Source of the DNA: an uncultured Alphaproteobacteria bacterium
GTDB lineage: Bacteria > Pseudomonadota > Alphaproteobacteria > SP197
Length of the DNA stretch: 64,000 nt
Assembly: GCA_943787175.1 (NCBI GenBank)
Contig: CALSLK010000017.1
Span: 53,393 to 117,392 of the forward strand
Direction of reading: 5' to 3'
Under the pieces are notes generated by a model. That model was not told the origin of the DNA. It saw only the letters and a program-made list of their open reading frames with translations, and ran no database searches. This document shows positions 37,522 through 45,702 of the stretch, one piece after another (position 1 is the stretch's first letter; every line of letters begins with the position of its first letter). Both the position numbers and the translations under genes were made by a program.

Positions 37522-38324
37522 GCGCCTTCCTCCTGCCGGCCCATGATCTCCTCTTCCATATCCCAGATCATGCCCAGGATTTCTTCGCGCTTGACGGCGA
37601 AATCAGGATGTTTCTTGACCACGCGCAGATCTTCGACCACGCCATGTCGGCAAAGGGCAGCCGGTATTCCTTGTGAATACGTCCCGGGGCGCGGCGCCAT
37701 CACGATCAGGCGTTCACCCAGAAGCAGGGCCTCTTCGACCGAATGGGTGATCAGAATGATTGTCTTACCGGTCTCTTTCCAGAGTTTCAGGACCAGGCCC
37801 TGCATCTTTTCGCGGGTCAGCGCATCAAGCGCGCCCAGCGGTTCATCCATCAGGATGACGTCAGGGTCGTTGGCAAGACAACGTGCCAGGGCAACACGCT
37901 GCTGCATGCCACCCGAAAGCTCGTAAACCGCCTTTTCCTTGAAATCCTGCAAACCGACGACATCAAGCAGCCGGTTCACGATCTGGTCTTTTTCGGGTTT
38001 CGGCATGCCCTTCATCGAGGGGCCAAAGCCGACGTTTTCGCGAACGCTCATCCACTCGAACAAGGCGCCCTGCTGAAACACCATGCCGCGTTCGGCATCG
38101 GGGCCCTGCACCACATGGCCGTTCAGAGAAACCGTGCCATCGGTCGGAGCAAGAAAGCCAGCCACGATATTGAGAAGGGTCGTCTTGCCGCAACCAGACG
38201 GGCCCAGAACGCTCATCAGCTCTCCGGCTTTGAGGTCCAGCGACACGTCCTTGAGTGCCTGCACCGACACACCGTCGGGCAGGTCAAAACGCATGGATAA
38301 CTTGTCTATGGATAATCCGGTCAC
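37518..38324 (-). CDS. ABC transporter ATPase (TauB/SsuB type)
   Basis: A 268-residue ATPase with Walker A GPSGCGKTT, the Q-loop region MVFQQGALFEW, signature LSGGMQQRVALARCLA, Walker B VILMDEPLGALD and switch ITHSVEEAL. The layout matches the taurine/sulphonate/nitrate importers. The C-terminal 50 residues (PRPGTYSQGIPAALCRHGVV onward) are family-typical. It powers import with the permease and binding protein of the same operon. Confidence 0.88.
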   Translation of the reverse strand: MTGLSIDKLSMRFDLPDGVSVQALKDVSLDLKAGELMSVLGPSGCGKTTLLNIVAGFLAPTDGTVSLNGHVVQGPDAERGMVFQQGALFEWMSVRENVGFGPSMKGMPKPEKDQIVNRLLDVVGLQDFKEKAVYELSGGMQQRVALARCLANDPDVILMDEPLGALDALTREKMQGLVLKLWKETGKTIILITHSVEEALLLGERLIVMAPRPGTYSQGIPAALCRHGVVEDLRVVKKHPDFAVKREEILGMIWDMEEEIMGRQEEGA

Positions 38325-38387
38325 GTGCCCACCTTATGGTCGCATGCCTCCCCCAGACAGAATTTGCACTGCCCGGGTCGATAAGAA

Positions 38388-38420
38388 AATGCCCCGGCCT
38401 GCCGCGCAGGCTGGGGCATT
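38388..38420 (-). terminator. Hairpin between binding-protein and ATPase genes
   Basis: On the minus strand AATGCCCCAGCCTG pairs with CAGGCCGGGGCATT and is followed by TTTTCTTAT, five bases after the binding-protein stop. It likely acts as a partial terminator, giving more binding protein than ATPase. Confidence 0.7.
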
Positions 38421-38424
38421 GTTC

Positions 38425-39426
38425 CTACATACCGCTTGCAGCCGTCAGCGGGCCTGCATTGACCGAGCCCTCGTAACTGTCGAGCGCTCCATCAATGCTG
38501 CCAGCCGTCACAAACACGTCTGCAACACCCTTCATGAAGACCTGTGCGTTGCCGCCCAGCCACGTTTCGGACAACTGGTCTTCCACGCTTGGGAACTTCA
38601 TGGTGGCAATCGCGCCGCGAGCGGCATCGACGTCCATGCCGGATTCAGCAGCGATCACTGCCAGCATTTCATCGCTGTGGTTGGCATTCCACTCAACGTT
38701 GGCATCAGCCGTCACCTTCAGGAATGTAGCCACAACGTCACCGTTTTCGGCGATGAAGTCGGCCGGTGCCGATGTCACGTCGAACACCAGGATGCCGAGT
38801 TCTTCTTTCTCGTCGCCGGTCAGCAGCACGTTGCCGTACTCCTTCATGCGCGTCAGCCCGCCGCCATAGCCGCAAGCGAAATCAACCGCGCCCTGGCCCA
38901 GGGCCACTGCGCCCTCAGGCGGTGCCATATCAACGACCTGCAACGTTGAGATATCAACGCCGAAATAGTCCATCTGACGCAGGAAGCCGTAATGGGCTGC
39001 GGTACCCAGCGGCACGGCAACTTTCTTGCCAGCAAGCTCGCCTGCACTGTCCCTGTCGATCTCCAGGCTGGAGGCCACGACACAGTTGTCGTTGTCGGAG
39101 TAACTCACGGCCACATCGACGACCTGAATATCCTGGCCGCCAGAAGCTGCCACGACGAAAGGCGGAACACCCTGTGACACGGCAATCTGCACGTCACCCG
39201 AAGCCATGGCCGCAGACATTGCGGTACCGGTCTCGAAGGACACCCAATTCACCTTCATACCGAGTGCCTCGTCATAAGCACCTGAGGCTTTTGCCGCCAT
39301 CATCGGCATTGGCCATTCCAGGAAATAGGCCACTGTAATCTCTTCGTGATCATCTGCGATTGCAGCCTGACCGGACAGTGCGAGGACAGAGCCCGCGACC
39401 AGTCCGTGTAGTGTTTTCTTGAACAT
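38425..39426 (-). CDS. Taurine-type ABC substrate-binding protein
   Basis: A 333-residue periplasmic protein with a Sec signal (MFKKTLHGLVAGSVLALSGQ, cleavage near AIADD). The mature domain resembles TauA: ITVAYFLEWPMPMMAAKASG, GTAMSAAMASGDVQIAVSQG and GKKVAVPLGTAAHYGFLRQ. It binds the imported solute. The real ligand (taurine, another sulphonate, or an amine) cannot be told from sequence. It heads the operon and is divergent from an IclR gene. Confidence 0.85.
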   Translation of the reverse strand: MFKKTLHGLVAGSVLALSGQAAIADDHEEITVAYFLEWPMPMMAAKASGAYDEALGMKVNWVSFETGTAMSAAMASGDVQIAVSQGVPPFVVAASGGQDIQVVDVAVSYSDNDNCVVASSLEIDRDSAGELAGKKVAVPLGTAAHYGFLRQMDYFGVDISTLQVVDMAPPEGAVALGQGAVDFACGYGGGLTRMKEYGNVLLTGDEKEELGILVFDVTSAPADFIAENGDVVATFLKVTADANVEWNANHSDEMLAVIAAESGMDVDAARGAIATMKFPSVEDQLSETWLGGNAQVFMKGVADVFVTAGSIDGALDSYEGSVNAGPLTAASGM

Positions 39427-39503
39427 TCTCGTCTCCCGTTGATGTTTGGCCATTTTAAAATTCGACGCTTGGCGTCGATGCCCTTGGCCACGTAGTATTG
39501 CAT

Positions 39504-39523
39504 TGCAGAACTCGGGTTCTGCA
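39504..39523. promoter_or_regulatory. Candidate IclR operator 1
   Basis: TGCAGAAC-TCGG-GTTCTGCA is a perfect 8-bp inverted repeat 78 bp upstream of the binding-protein start. The preceding ACGTAGTATTGCAT resembles the region near the second site, suggesting a shared operator. Confidence 0.55.
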
Positions 39524-39627
39524 TCTTGACGGTATGAATCCGAGCTCTTCCTTGTCAAGAGCCTACCCCGTCGAAAGACGTGACTGGAACCTTGTGACAC
39601 TTGCATTTCACACAACTGGTACGTAGT

Positions 39628-39640
39628 CCTGCAATGCAGG
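39628..39640. promoter_or_regulatory. Candidate IclR operator 2
   Basis: CCTGCA-A-TGCAGG is a perfect 6-bp dyad preceded by ACGTAGT, as at the first site. It lies just upstream of the chosen iclR start, which suits autoregulation. Confidence 0.5.
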
Positions 39641-39654
39641 AGTTGGAGAGCGCC

Positions 39655-40422
39655 GTGGCCAGATCGACAGACAGTTCCATCGTCACGAAATGTGCAATGG
39701 TCATGGACGTGCTGTCGCAGGCAAGGCAGCCGCTTGCGTTTTCCGAGATTGTGCAGGCAACGGGGTTTGTAAAAAGCTCATGCCATCGCATTCTTGCAGT
39801 TCTGCAAGGCGAGACACTGGTCGCTTACGATCAGAAGTCACGGACCTACATGCCGGGCCCCCGGCTGCACGAATGGGCACGGTCGGCCTGGCGCCGGGTT
39901 GATCTTCAGCAGGCCGCGGCTCCCGAAATGGCAGACCTCAGCGACAGGACCGCCATGAACACGGCCCTGTCTGTTCTCGACGGAGACACAATCCTTTATC
40001 TCAGAACGGTCGACTATCTCCCATTCCGACTTGCCTCACGTCCCGGCGATCATGCGCCCCTGCACTGCACGGCTGCTGGAAAGGTCTTCCTGGCTCATAT
40101 GTCGAAGGCGCGGCGCACACACGTTCTGCCGACCGCAGCGCTTGAGAAGTTTACCGAGTTCACTGAGGTGACGATCGAAGCGCTCGAGGAGGCGTATCCT
40201 CAAATCCTTGCGCAAGGGTATGGAACCGCAATTCAGGAAGAGTTTCTAAAGGTCATGGGTTTGGCAGCACCAGTTCGCAATTCTGAAGGGGTCGTGACGG
40301 CATGCCTCTCTCTTTGGTCCATGGACGACCATCTTTCCCAGGACGAGATCGAGACACGCGCCGCCACGGTCATTTCCAGCGCAAATGCAATCTCCCGAAA
40401 GCTGGGCTGGGCTGACCAATAA
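39655..40422 (+). CDS. IclR-family transcriptional regulator
   Basis: A 255-residue regulator. The N-terminal winged helix (KCAMVMDVLSQARQPLAFSE, GFVKSSCHRILAVL) is followed by the effector domain (PLHCTAAGKVFLAHMSKARR, GYGTAIQEEFLKVMGLAAPV). I choose GTG 39655 because GGAGAG lies just upstream; readings from 39601 or 39634 have no ribosome site. It is divergent from the ABC operon and upstream of the DAO-type oxidase, and probably controls both. Confidence 0.82.
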   Translation: MARSTDSSIVTKCAMVMDVLSQARQPLAFSEIVQATGFVKSSCHRILAVLQGETLVAYDQKSRTYMPGPRLHEWARSAWRRVDLQQAAAPEMADLSDRTAMNTALSVLDGDTILYLRTVDYLPFRLASRPGDHAPLHCTAAGKVFLAHMSKARRTHVLPTAALEKFTEFTEVTIEALEEAYPQILAQGYGTAIQEEFLKVMGLAAPVRNSEGVVTACLSLWSMDDHLSQDEIETRAATVISSANAISRKLGWADQ

Positions 40423-40494
40423 ACAAGCAGCGGCTTGACGCATGGAGCAATTCTCTCACAATACAGGAGTTAAGTTCCTTATTGCGAGACCAAC

Positions 40495-41799
40495 ATGTCA
40501 CCACAAGGCGAAGCCGCCGCAGCCTGGCCAGACTCACTTTGGCGGTCGACCGCGCCTGATCAGACGCAACATCCACCGCTGAACGGTCACATCGACAGTG
40601 ACGTTCTGGTGATCGGAGCCGGCTTCACAGGTCTGAACGCCGCGCTGAAACTGTCTGAGGCCGGAACGTCCGTCACAGTCCTTGATGCCGGTGATGTCGG
40701 TTGGGGCGCATCGGGACGCAACGGTGGGCAGGTCAATCCGATGCTGCCGTTCAATTCGCCCGACATGCTGAGCCAATTGCTGGGAGCGACCTACTTTGAA
40801 CGACTGACCACGACCTCCCTCAACTCTGCCGATGAACTCTTCGACCTTATCCGATCTCACCAGATCAACTGTCAGGCACGCCAGCACGGATGGCTTCGGG
40901 TCAACCACAACGATCGGTCACGGCGCAAGTCGGAAACCAACATCAAGGACTGGAACGCGTTCGGCGCGGGCATGACGTTGATTGAGGGGGATCAGCTCTT
41001 CAAATTGAGCGGCACGCAAGCATACAGTTCAGGTGTCATCACACCACGCGGTGGCGCTGTGCAACCCTTGATGCTTGCGCAGGGAATTGGCGCAGCGGCA
41101 CGGCGTAACGGGGCCGTCATCCACGGCACAAGCCCGGTCCTCTCGTTGGACCAGCAGGCCGGAAAGTGGGAAGCAAAAACGGAAAACGGATCGGTCACCG
41201 CCGACTGGGTGGTGGTTGCAACGAACGGGTACACCGACAGCCTGCTGCCGCAGCTATCCAAGAGCATCATTCCGATCACGCCGATCCAGATCGCGACGGG
41301 CCCGCTACCCGAAGACGTGATCGGATCTATCCTGCCGGAAGGCCACACCATCTCCGATAGCCGACGCATCATCATGTATGCCCGGCGCGAACCCGACAAC
41401 AGGATGGTCTACGGCGGCATGGGCAAACCGGGACCCAAGGGTGAGATTACGGGTTTCGACTGGCTTCAACGGGACGTCGAACGAGTCTTTCCTCAACTCA
41501 AGGGCGTCACCTGGATGCATCGCTGGGGCGGACGCATTGCCTTTACCGACGATCATCTGCCGCACCTTCATGAACCCAGGAAAGGTCTTCTTGTGGGCCT
41601 GGGATACAACGGCCGCGGTGTTGCGATGTCCAATGTCATGGGGCGCGTGATGGCCGAGCGTGTCCTGGGCGCCGATCCGGGTTCTCTGGCGTTTCCGGTT
41701 ACGCAGATCAAACCGATCCCGATGCGTGGCATCAAGGTGATGGGCATGAATTCAGCCATCTGGGTCATGCGCCTGATGGACTACCTCGAAACACGATAA
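40495..41799 (+). CDS. FAD-dependent DAO-type oxidoreductase
   Basis: A 434-residue flavoenzyme. The FAD site is DVLVIGAGFTGLNAALKLSE, followed by GWGASGRNGGQVNP, the motif seen in gamma-glutamylputrescine oxidase (PuuB) and related amine oxidases. The end has HRWGGRIAFTDDHLPHL and GLGYNGRGVAMSNVMG. It would oxidise an amine or amino acid with peroxide release. The nearby agmatine deiminase and ABC operon hint at amine catabolism. It lies 72 bp after iclR. Confidence 0.83.
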   Translation: MSPQGEAAAAWPDSLWRSTAPDQTQHPPLNGHIDSDVLVIGAGFTGLNAALKLSEAGTSVTVLDAGDVGWGASGRNGGQVNPMLPFNSPDMLSQLLGATYFERLTTTSLNSADELFDLIRSHQINCQARQHGWLRVNHNDRSRRKSETNIKDWNAFGAGMTLIEGDQLFKLSGTQAYSSGVITPRGGAVQPLMLAQGIGAAARRNGAVIHGTSPVLSLDQQAGKWEAKTENGSVTADWVVVATNGYTDSLLPQLSKSIIPITPIQIATGPLPEDVIGSILPEGHTISDSRRIIMYARREPDNRMVYGGMGKPGPKGEITGFDWLQRDVERVFPQLKGVTWMHRWGGRIAFTDDHLPHLHEPRKGLLVGLGYNGRGVAMSNVMGRVMAERVLGADPGSLAFPVTQIKPIPMRGIKVMGMNSAIWVMRLMDYLETR

Positions 41800-41820
41800 G
41801 GCAATCGGTACAGCTCCCGG

Positions 41821-43449
41821 TCAGAGTTCCGCCGCCTGTTGGCGCAGGACAAATTTCTGAACCTTTCCCGTCGACGTCTTTGGCAGTTCGGCGAACACCA
41901 CCGTCTTGGGACACTTGAAGTGCGCCATGTTGTCGCGGCAGAACGCAATGATGGCGTCTTCACTCACATCAGCGCCAGAACGCAGCGTGACGAAGGCACA
42001 GGGCGTCTCGCCCCATTTCTCATCAGGTCTGGCGACCACCGCTGCTTCAGCAACATCGGGGTGACGATAAAGAACTCCTTCCACCTCGATGGTCGAAATG
42101 TTCTCGCCACCTGAAATGATGATGTCCTTGGACCGGTCCTTGATCTCGGCATAGCCGTTGGGATGCATCACGGCGAGGTCACCGGTGTGAAACCATCCGC
42201 CTTCAAACGCCTTGGCGGTGGTTTTGGGGTTCTTCAGGTAACCCTTCATGGTGATGTTTCCGCGCATCATGATCTCACCCATCATTTCACCGTCGGGCCT
42301 GACCGGTTCCATCGTCTCCGGGTCGGCAACCATCATGGCCTCCTGTACGGCATAGGTCACACCCTGACGCGCTTTGAGTGTTGCCTGGTCTTCCATGTCC
42401 AGAGCATTCCAATCAGGATTCCAGGCGCACACCATGGCGGGGCCATAGACCTCCGTCAGACCATAGACATGCGTGACGTCGACACCGCGAGCGGCCATGC
42501 GCTCAAGCACGGCAGCGGGCGGGGCCGATGCTGCCGTCAGCATCTGGACCGAATGCTTGATGCGATCCCAGTGGGCGTCATCACCACCCAACATCATGTT
42601 CATCACGATCGGGGCCCCGCATAGATGCGTGACCTCGTTGTCAGCGACAGCATCAAGAATCGCTTCGGACGAAAGCGCGCGCAGACAGACATGGGTTCCA
42701 GCCATCGCCGTGATGGTCCAGGGGAAACACCAGCCGTTGCAGTGGAACATCGGCAGCGTCCACAGATAGACCGGGAAGTGGGGCATGGCCCAGGTGACCG
42801 TGTTGCCCAACGCGTTCAGATAAGCACCGCGATGATGATAGACGACGCCTTTGGGATCACCGGTCGTGCCCGATGTGTAGTTGAGCGAAATGGCATCCCA
42901 CTCATCATCCGGGCCGTTGATCGGATATTCCGGATCGCCCTCTGCCAGAAATTCCTCATAGGTCATGGCGCCGATCAGACGTCCACCGCCAGCCTGGGGG
43001 TCATCAATATCGACAACCAGCGGCTTGCTCTCGAGCATGCCGATCGCCTCTTCCATGACATCCGCGAATATCCTGTCGCTGATCACAACCCTGGCTTCGC
43101 TGTGCTTGAGCATGAAGGCAACAGCATCGGCATCCAGGCGGGTGTTGAGTGAGTTCAACACAGCACCAGCCATGGGCACACCGAAACTCGCTTCGAGAAA
43201 CTCCGGAACATTGGGTGCCATGATCGCGACCGTCATGCCCTTTGCCACGCCACGTCTGCTCAAGGCAGAAGCCAAACGCCGACATCGCGTCCCGGTCTCA
43301 CCCCAGGTGCGGCGCAACGGTCCATGCACAACAGCGATCCGGTCGGGATACACCGCAGTCGTGCGTGCCAGAAAGCTGACAGGTGAAAGCGGCACGTGAT
43401 TGGCCGCATTGCGCCCAAGACCATCGTCGTAGATCGTTGCGTCGGACAT
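41821..43449 (-). CDS. Acyl-CoA synthetase (AMP-forming; DmdB/medium-chain type)
   Basis: A 542-residue adenylate-forming ligase. Motifs: YTSGTTGDPKGVVYHHRGAY near residue 190, HVYGLTEVYGPAMV near 330, GGWFHTGDLAVMHPNGY, DIIISGGENIS, and the C-terminal catalytic Lys in STGKVQKF. It activates a carboxylic acid to acyl-CoA. The N-terminus (NHVPLSPVSFLARTTAVYPD) and the YHHRGAYLNALGN motif are those of the group that includes 3-methylmercaptopropionyl-CoA ligase (DmdB) and short/medium-chain ligases; I cannot separate these. Confidence 0.87.
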   Translation of the reverse strand: MSDATIYDDGLGRNAANHVPLSPVSFLARTTAVYPDRIAVVHGPLRRTWGETGTRCRRLASALSRRGVAKGMTVAIMAPNVPEFLEASFGVPMAGAVLNSLNTRLDADAVAFMLKHSEARVVISDRIFADVMEEAIGMLESKPLVVDIDDPQAGGGRLIGAMTYEEFLAEGDPEYPINGPDDEWDAISLNYTSGTTGDPKGVVYHHRGAYLNALGNTVTWAMPHFPVYLWTLPMFHCNGWCFPWTITAMAGTHVCLRALSSEAILDAVADNEVTHLCGAPIVMNMMLGGDDAHWDRIKHSVQMLTAASAPPAAVLERMAARGVDVTHVYGLTEVYGPAMVCAWNPDWNALDMEDQATLKARQGVTYAVQEAMMVADPETMEPVRPDGEMMGEIMMRGNITMKGYLKNPKTTAKAFEGGWFHTGDLAVMHPNGYAEIKDRSKDIIISGGENISTIEVEGVLYRHPDVAEAAVVARPDEKWGETPCAFVTLRSGADVSEDAIIAFCRDNMAHFKCPKTVVFAELPKTSTGKVQKFVLRQQAAEL

Positions 43450-43654
43450 GAAGTGCTCTGACTTGTGAATTGTGAAGGCAGGGATCGTAACATTGGCCAG
43501 GTCGGTTTGTCTCGCCAGGGCTTCTGGTCGGATCCTCCATCAACACCTCAGTGAAGGTTGACGGTTTCGAACTCGGCACCCCGACTGCTCTGGCCAAAAC
43601 CAGTCGGAGCATGTGTAATGGTCAGCGGAAACATTAACCTGCTTGGTAATCATC

Positions 43655-44035
43655 ATGCGCATCGGTATTGAAATCTCGCCCGGAGAACTGCTCGACAAGA
43701 TCTCGATTCTTGAGATCAAGAATGAGCGTATTCAGGACCAGGACAAGCTGGGCCATGTCCGGCGGGAGATGGAAACACTTAACCGATCACGTAGCGGATT
43801 CGTGCCTGAAAGCGATGCAATCGCTGCACTCTATGCAGAGCTCAAGGCGATCAATGAGCAGCTTTGGGTGATTGAGGACGATATTCGTCTTCTCGAAAAG
43901 GCCGCCGATTTCGGAGAGGCGTTCATCGCCCTCGCCCGCTCCGTTTACGTCACCAACGACCGGCGGGCCGGCGTAAAACGCGCCATCGATGAACTGCTCA
44001 ACAGCGATATCGGTGAAGTGAAGTCCTACGCCTGA
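43655..44035 (+). CDS. DUF6165 protein
   Basis: A 126-residue helical protein (MRIGIEISPGELLDKISILE, LKAINEQLWVIEDDIRLLEK). This matches a conserved family of unknown function that often sits beside glycosyltransferase-like genes. The next gene, truncated, fits that context. ATG 43655 is preferred over an ATG at 43643. Confidence 0.72.
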   Translation: MRIGIEISPGELLDKISILEIKNERIQDQDKLGHVRREMETLNRSRSGFVPESDAIAALYAELKAINEQLWVIEDDIRLLEKAADFGEAFIALARSVYVTNDRRAGVKRAIDELLNSDIGEVKSYA

Positions 44036-44042
44036 ACCAGAC

Positions 44043-44213
44043 ATGCACAATTTTGGAATCATCTTCGTAGCGACCAAAGACGGACGTTATGTCGACGAGG
44101 TGCAGGCCGCGCTCGCCAGCCTGAAGAAGAAGGCGCCGGGGGTTCCAGCCACCCTGATGACAACCCTGCCCGAGATGGTCAACAAGGTTGACCACGGCTT
44201 TGACCTCGTGATC
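44043..44213 (+). pseudogene. 5' fragment of a glycosyltransferase-like gene, truncated by IS
   Basis: The 57 remaining residues (MHNFGIIFVATKDGRYVDEV onward) look like the first strand and helix of a nucleotide-diphospho-sugar transferase fold. The reading then runs into the left end of an IS3-family element at 44214. The missing part was not found in the window. It probably formed an operon with DUF6165. Confidence 0.6.
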
Positions 44214-44300
44214 TGTCTGCCGTCAGCGCCTTTGGGACAGATTGAGTGGTTTTCATAAGGGAGTTTTTCTGGCTCATCGCAGTGACCGTAGGGAACGAAG

Positions 44301-44675
44301 ATGAGGCAGAAAACCATGAGCAAGAGCGCCCCGGCAGAACAGGCCATCCGCGACATTCGGCGCAAGACGCGCAAGCGTTATTCGGCTGAGGAGAAGATCC
44401 GGATTGTGTTATCGGGCCTGCGCGGCGAGGAGAGCATCGCGGCTTTATGTCGCCATGAAGGCATCGCCGAGGGTCTTTATTACAGTTGGTCCAAGGAGTT
44501 CCTGGAGGCTGGCAAGAAGCGCCTTGCCGGCGACACGGCGCGTCAGGCCAGCAGTCCCGAGGTTAAGACACTGCGTGTCGAAGCCCGCGATCTCAAGGAG
44601 GCGCTGGCCGAACAGATACTGGAGAACCGGTTACTCAAAAAAAGCATGATCGGGGATGGGGGAGACGAGGAATGA
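44301..44675 (+). CDS. IS3-family OrfA (copy 1)
   Basis: A 124-residue helix-turn-helix protein (KRYSAEEKIRIVLSGLRGEE, CRHEGIAEGLYYSWSKEFLE) with a leucine-zipper-like C-terminus (LRVEARDLKEALAEQILENR). It binds element ends and overlaps OrfB by four bases. The sequence is the same as in copy 2. Confidence 0.85.
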   Translation: MRQKTMSKSAPAEQAIRDIRRKTRKRYSAEEKIRIVLSGLRGEESIAALCRHEGIAEGLYYSWSKEFLEAGKKRLAGDTARQASSPEVKTLRVEARDLKEALAEQILENRLLKKSMIGDGGDEE

Positions 44676-45122
44676 GATATCCCGCATCTGAGAAACTGGA
44701 AATCATCAGGCTGGTCGAAGGCTCTCATCTACCGGTCCGGCGGACGTTGGATAAGCTGGGCATCCCGAGCACGACGTTTTACCGGTGGTACGACCGGTAT
44801 CGAGGTGGAGGCGGCCTTGATGACCGCACCAGTGGCCCCGGTCGGGTGTGGAACCGCATCCCCGACGATGTGCGCCAGCAGATCGTGGAGATGGCCCTGG
44901 ATGAGCCGGAACTATCGTCCAGGGAACTGGCCGTGAGGTTCACTGACACGAGACGCTATTTTGTCTCAGAAGCGTCTGTCTACCGGCTGCTCAAGGCCCA
45001 CGACCTGATCACCAGCCCGGCCTTCATCGTCATCAAGGCAGCGAATGAGTTCAAGGACAAGACCTCAGCTCCGAACCAGCTCTGGCAGACCGACTTCACC
45101 TACTTCAAGGTCATCGGATGGG
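44672..45122 (+). pseudogene. IS3-family OrfB, 3' truncated (copy 1)
   Basis: The N-terminal 150 residues (MRYPASEKLEIIRLVEGSHL, then NQLWQTDFTYFKVIGWG with the first catalytic Asp) are present. The rest of the DDE core is lost at the junction at 45122, and the frame continues as junk into the neighbouring fragment. Confidence 0.85.
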
Positions 45123-45699
45123 GTTCACCATCCAACCCTCCCTGCACAAAAGCACGTGGACCCGCCGATAGCCGAAGCGTATGCGGGTCTCGCAGATCTC
45201 CTTGATACGCTGTTGCAAAGCAGCCTGATCGCCACGCTTTGACCTGTAGGTATAGAGCGACCGGTCGACCCGCAGGGTGCTGCAGGCCTTGCGGACCGAA
45301 ACACCCCAGACCTCCCGGACCTCATCAACAAGCTGACGGCGGCGAGCAGGCTTCAGAGCTTTTTTGACAGAACGTCCTGCAGCATGGCTTTGTCGAGCGA
45401 CAGATCCGCAACAATCTTCTTGAGGCGACTGTTCTCATCCTCGAGCTGGCGCAATCGCTTCATCTCGGACGGCAGAAGACCCGCATACTTCTTGCGCCAG
45501 TTATAAAATGTCGCCTGGCTGACGCCCGTCTTGCGACAGACCTCGGCGACCGTGGTCCCCTCATCAGCCTGCTTCAAAACAAACGCGATCTGTGCTTCTG
45601 AAAACTTCGACGCCTTCATGGAAATCTCCTTCTCCCGATCACGGGAACATAAATGGAAAATTCCAGGCTGAAATGGTCTGATTCTTTGGGAGCAGGTCA
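45123..45699 (-). mobile_element. Fragment of an IS3-family (IS407-like) element
   Basis: On the minus strand it starts at the end TGACCTGCTCCCAAAG (45699), has a complete OrfA, and then the first part of OrfB (RRRQLVDEVREVWGVSVRKA, then YRRVHVLLCREGWMV) before being cut at 45122. The end lies three bases past the reductase stop codon. Confidence 0.8.
45353..45619 (-). CDS. IS407-like OrfA
   Basis: An 88-residue OrfA: KASKFSEAQIAFVLKQADEG, VAEVCRKTGVSQATFYNWRK and a coiled-coil end (LRQLEDENSRLKKIVADLSL). The start MKASKF has GGAGAT-like spacing upstream; the longer reading to 45706 crosses the IS end and is rejected. Its OrfB partner is truncated. Confidence 0.83.
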   Translation of the reverse strand: MKASKFSEAQIAFVLKQADEGTTVAEVCRKTGVSQATFYNWRKKYAGLLPSEMKRLRQLEDENSRLKKIVADLSLDKAMLQDVLSKKL

Positions 45700-45702
45700 G
45701 GA

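Larger units (their letters stand above)
44214..45122 (+). mobile_element. IS3-family element, copy 1 (right end missing)
   Basis: The left end TGTCTGCCGTCAGCGCC and the following 900 bp match copy 2 at 58582. Identity stops after GGATGGGG at 45122, inside OrfB, where a different IS3-family fragment begins in the opposite direction. The element is therefore truncated. Confidence 0.85.

Noticed and set aside
39601..39654. Upstream starts for the IclR gene at 39601 or 39634
   Set aside because: Neither has a ribosome site and the second lies inside a palindrome; GTG 39655 has GGAGAG upstream.
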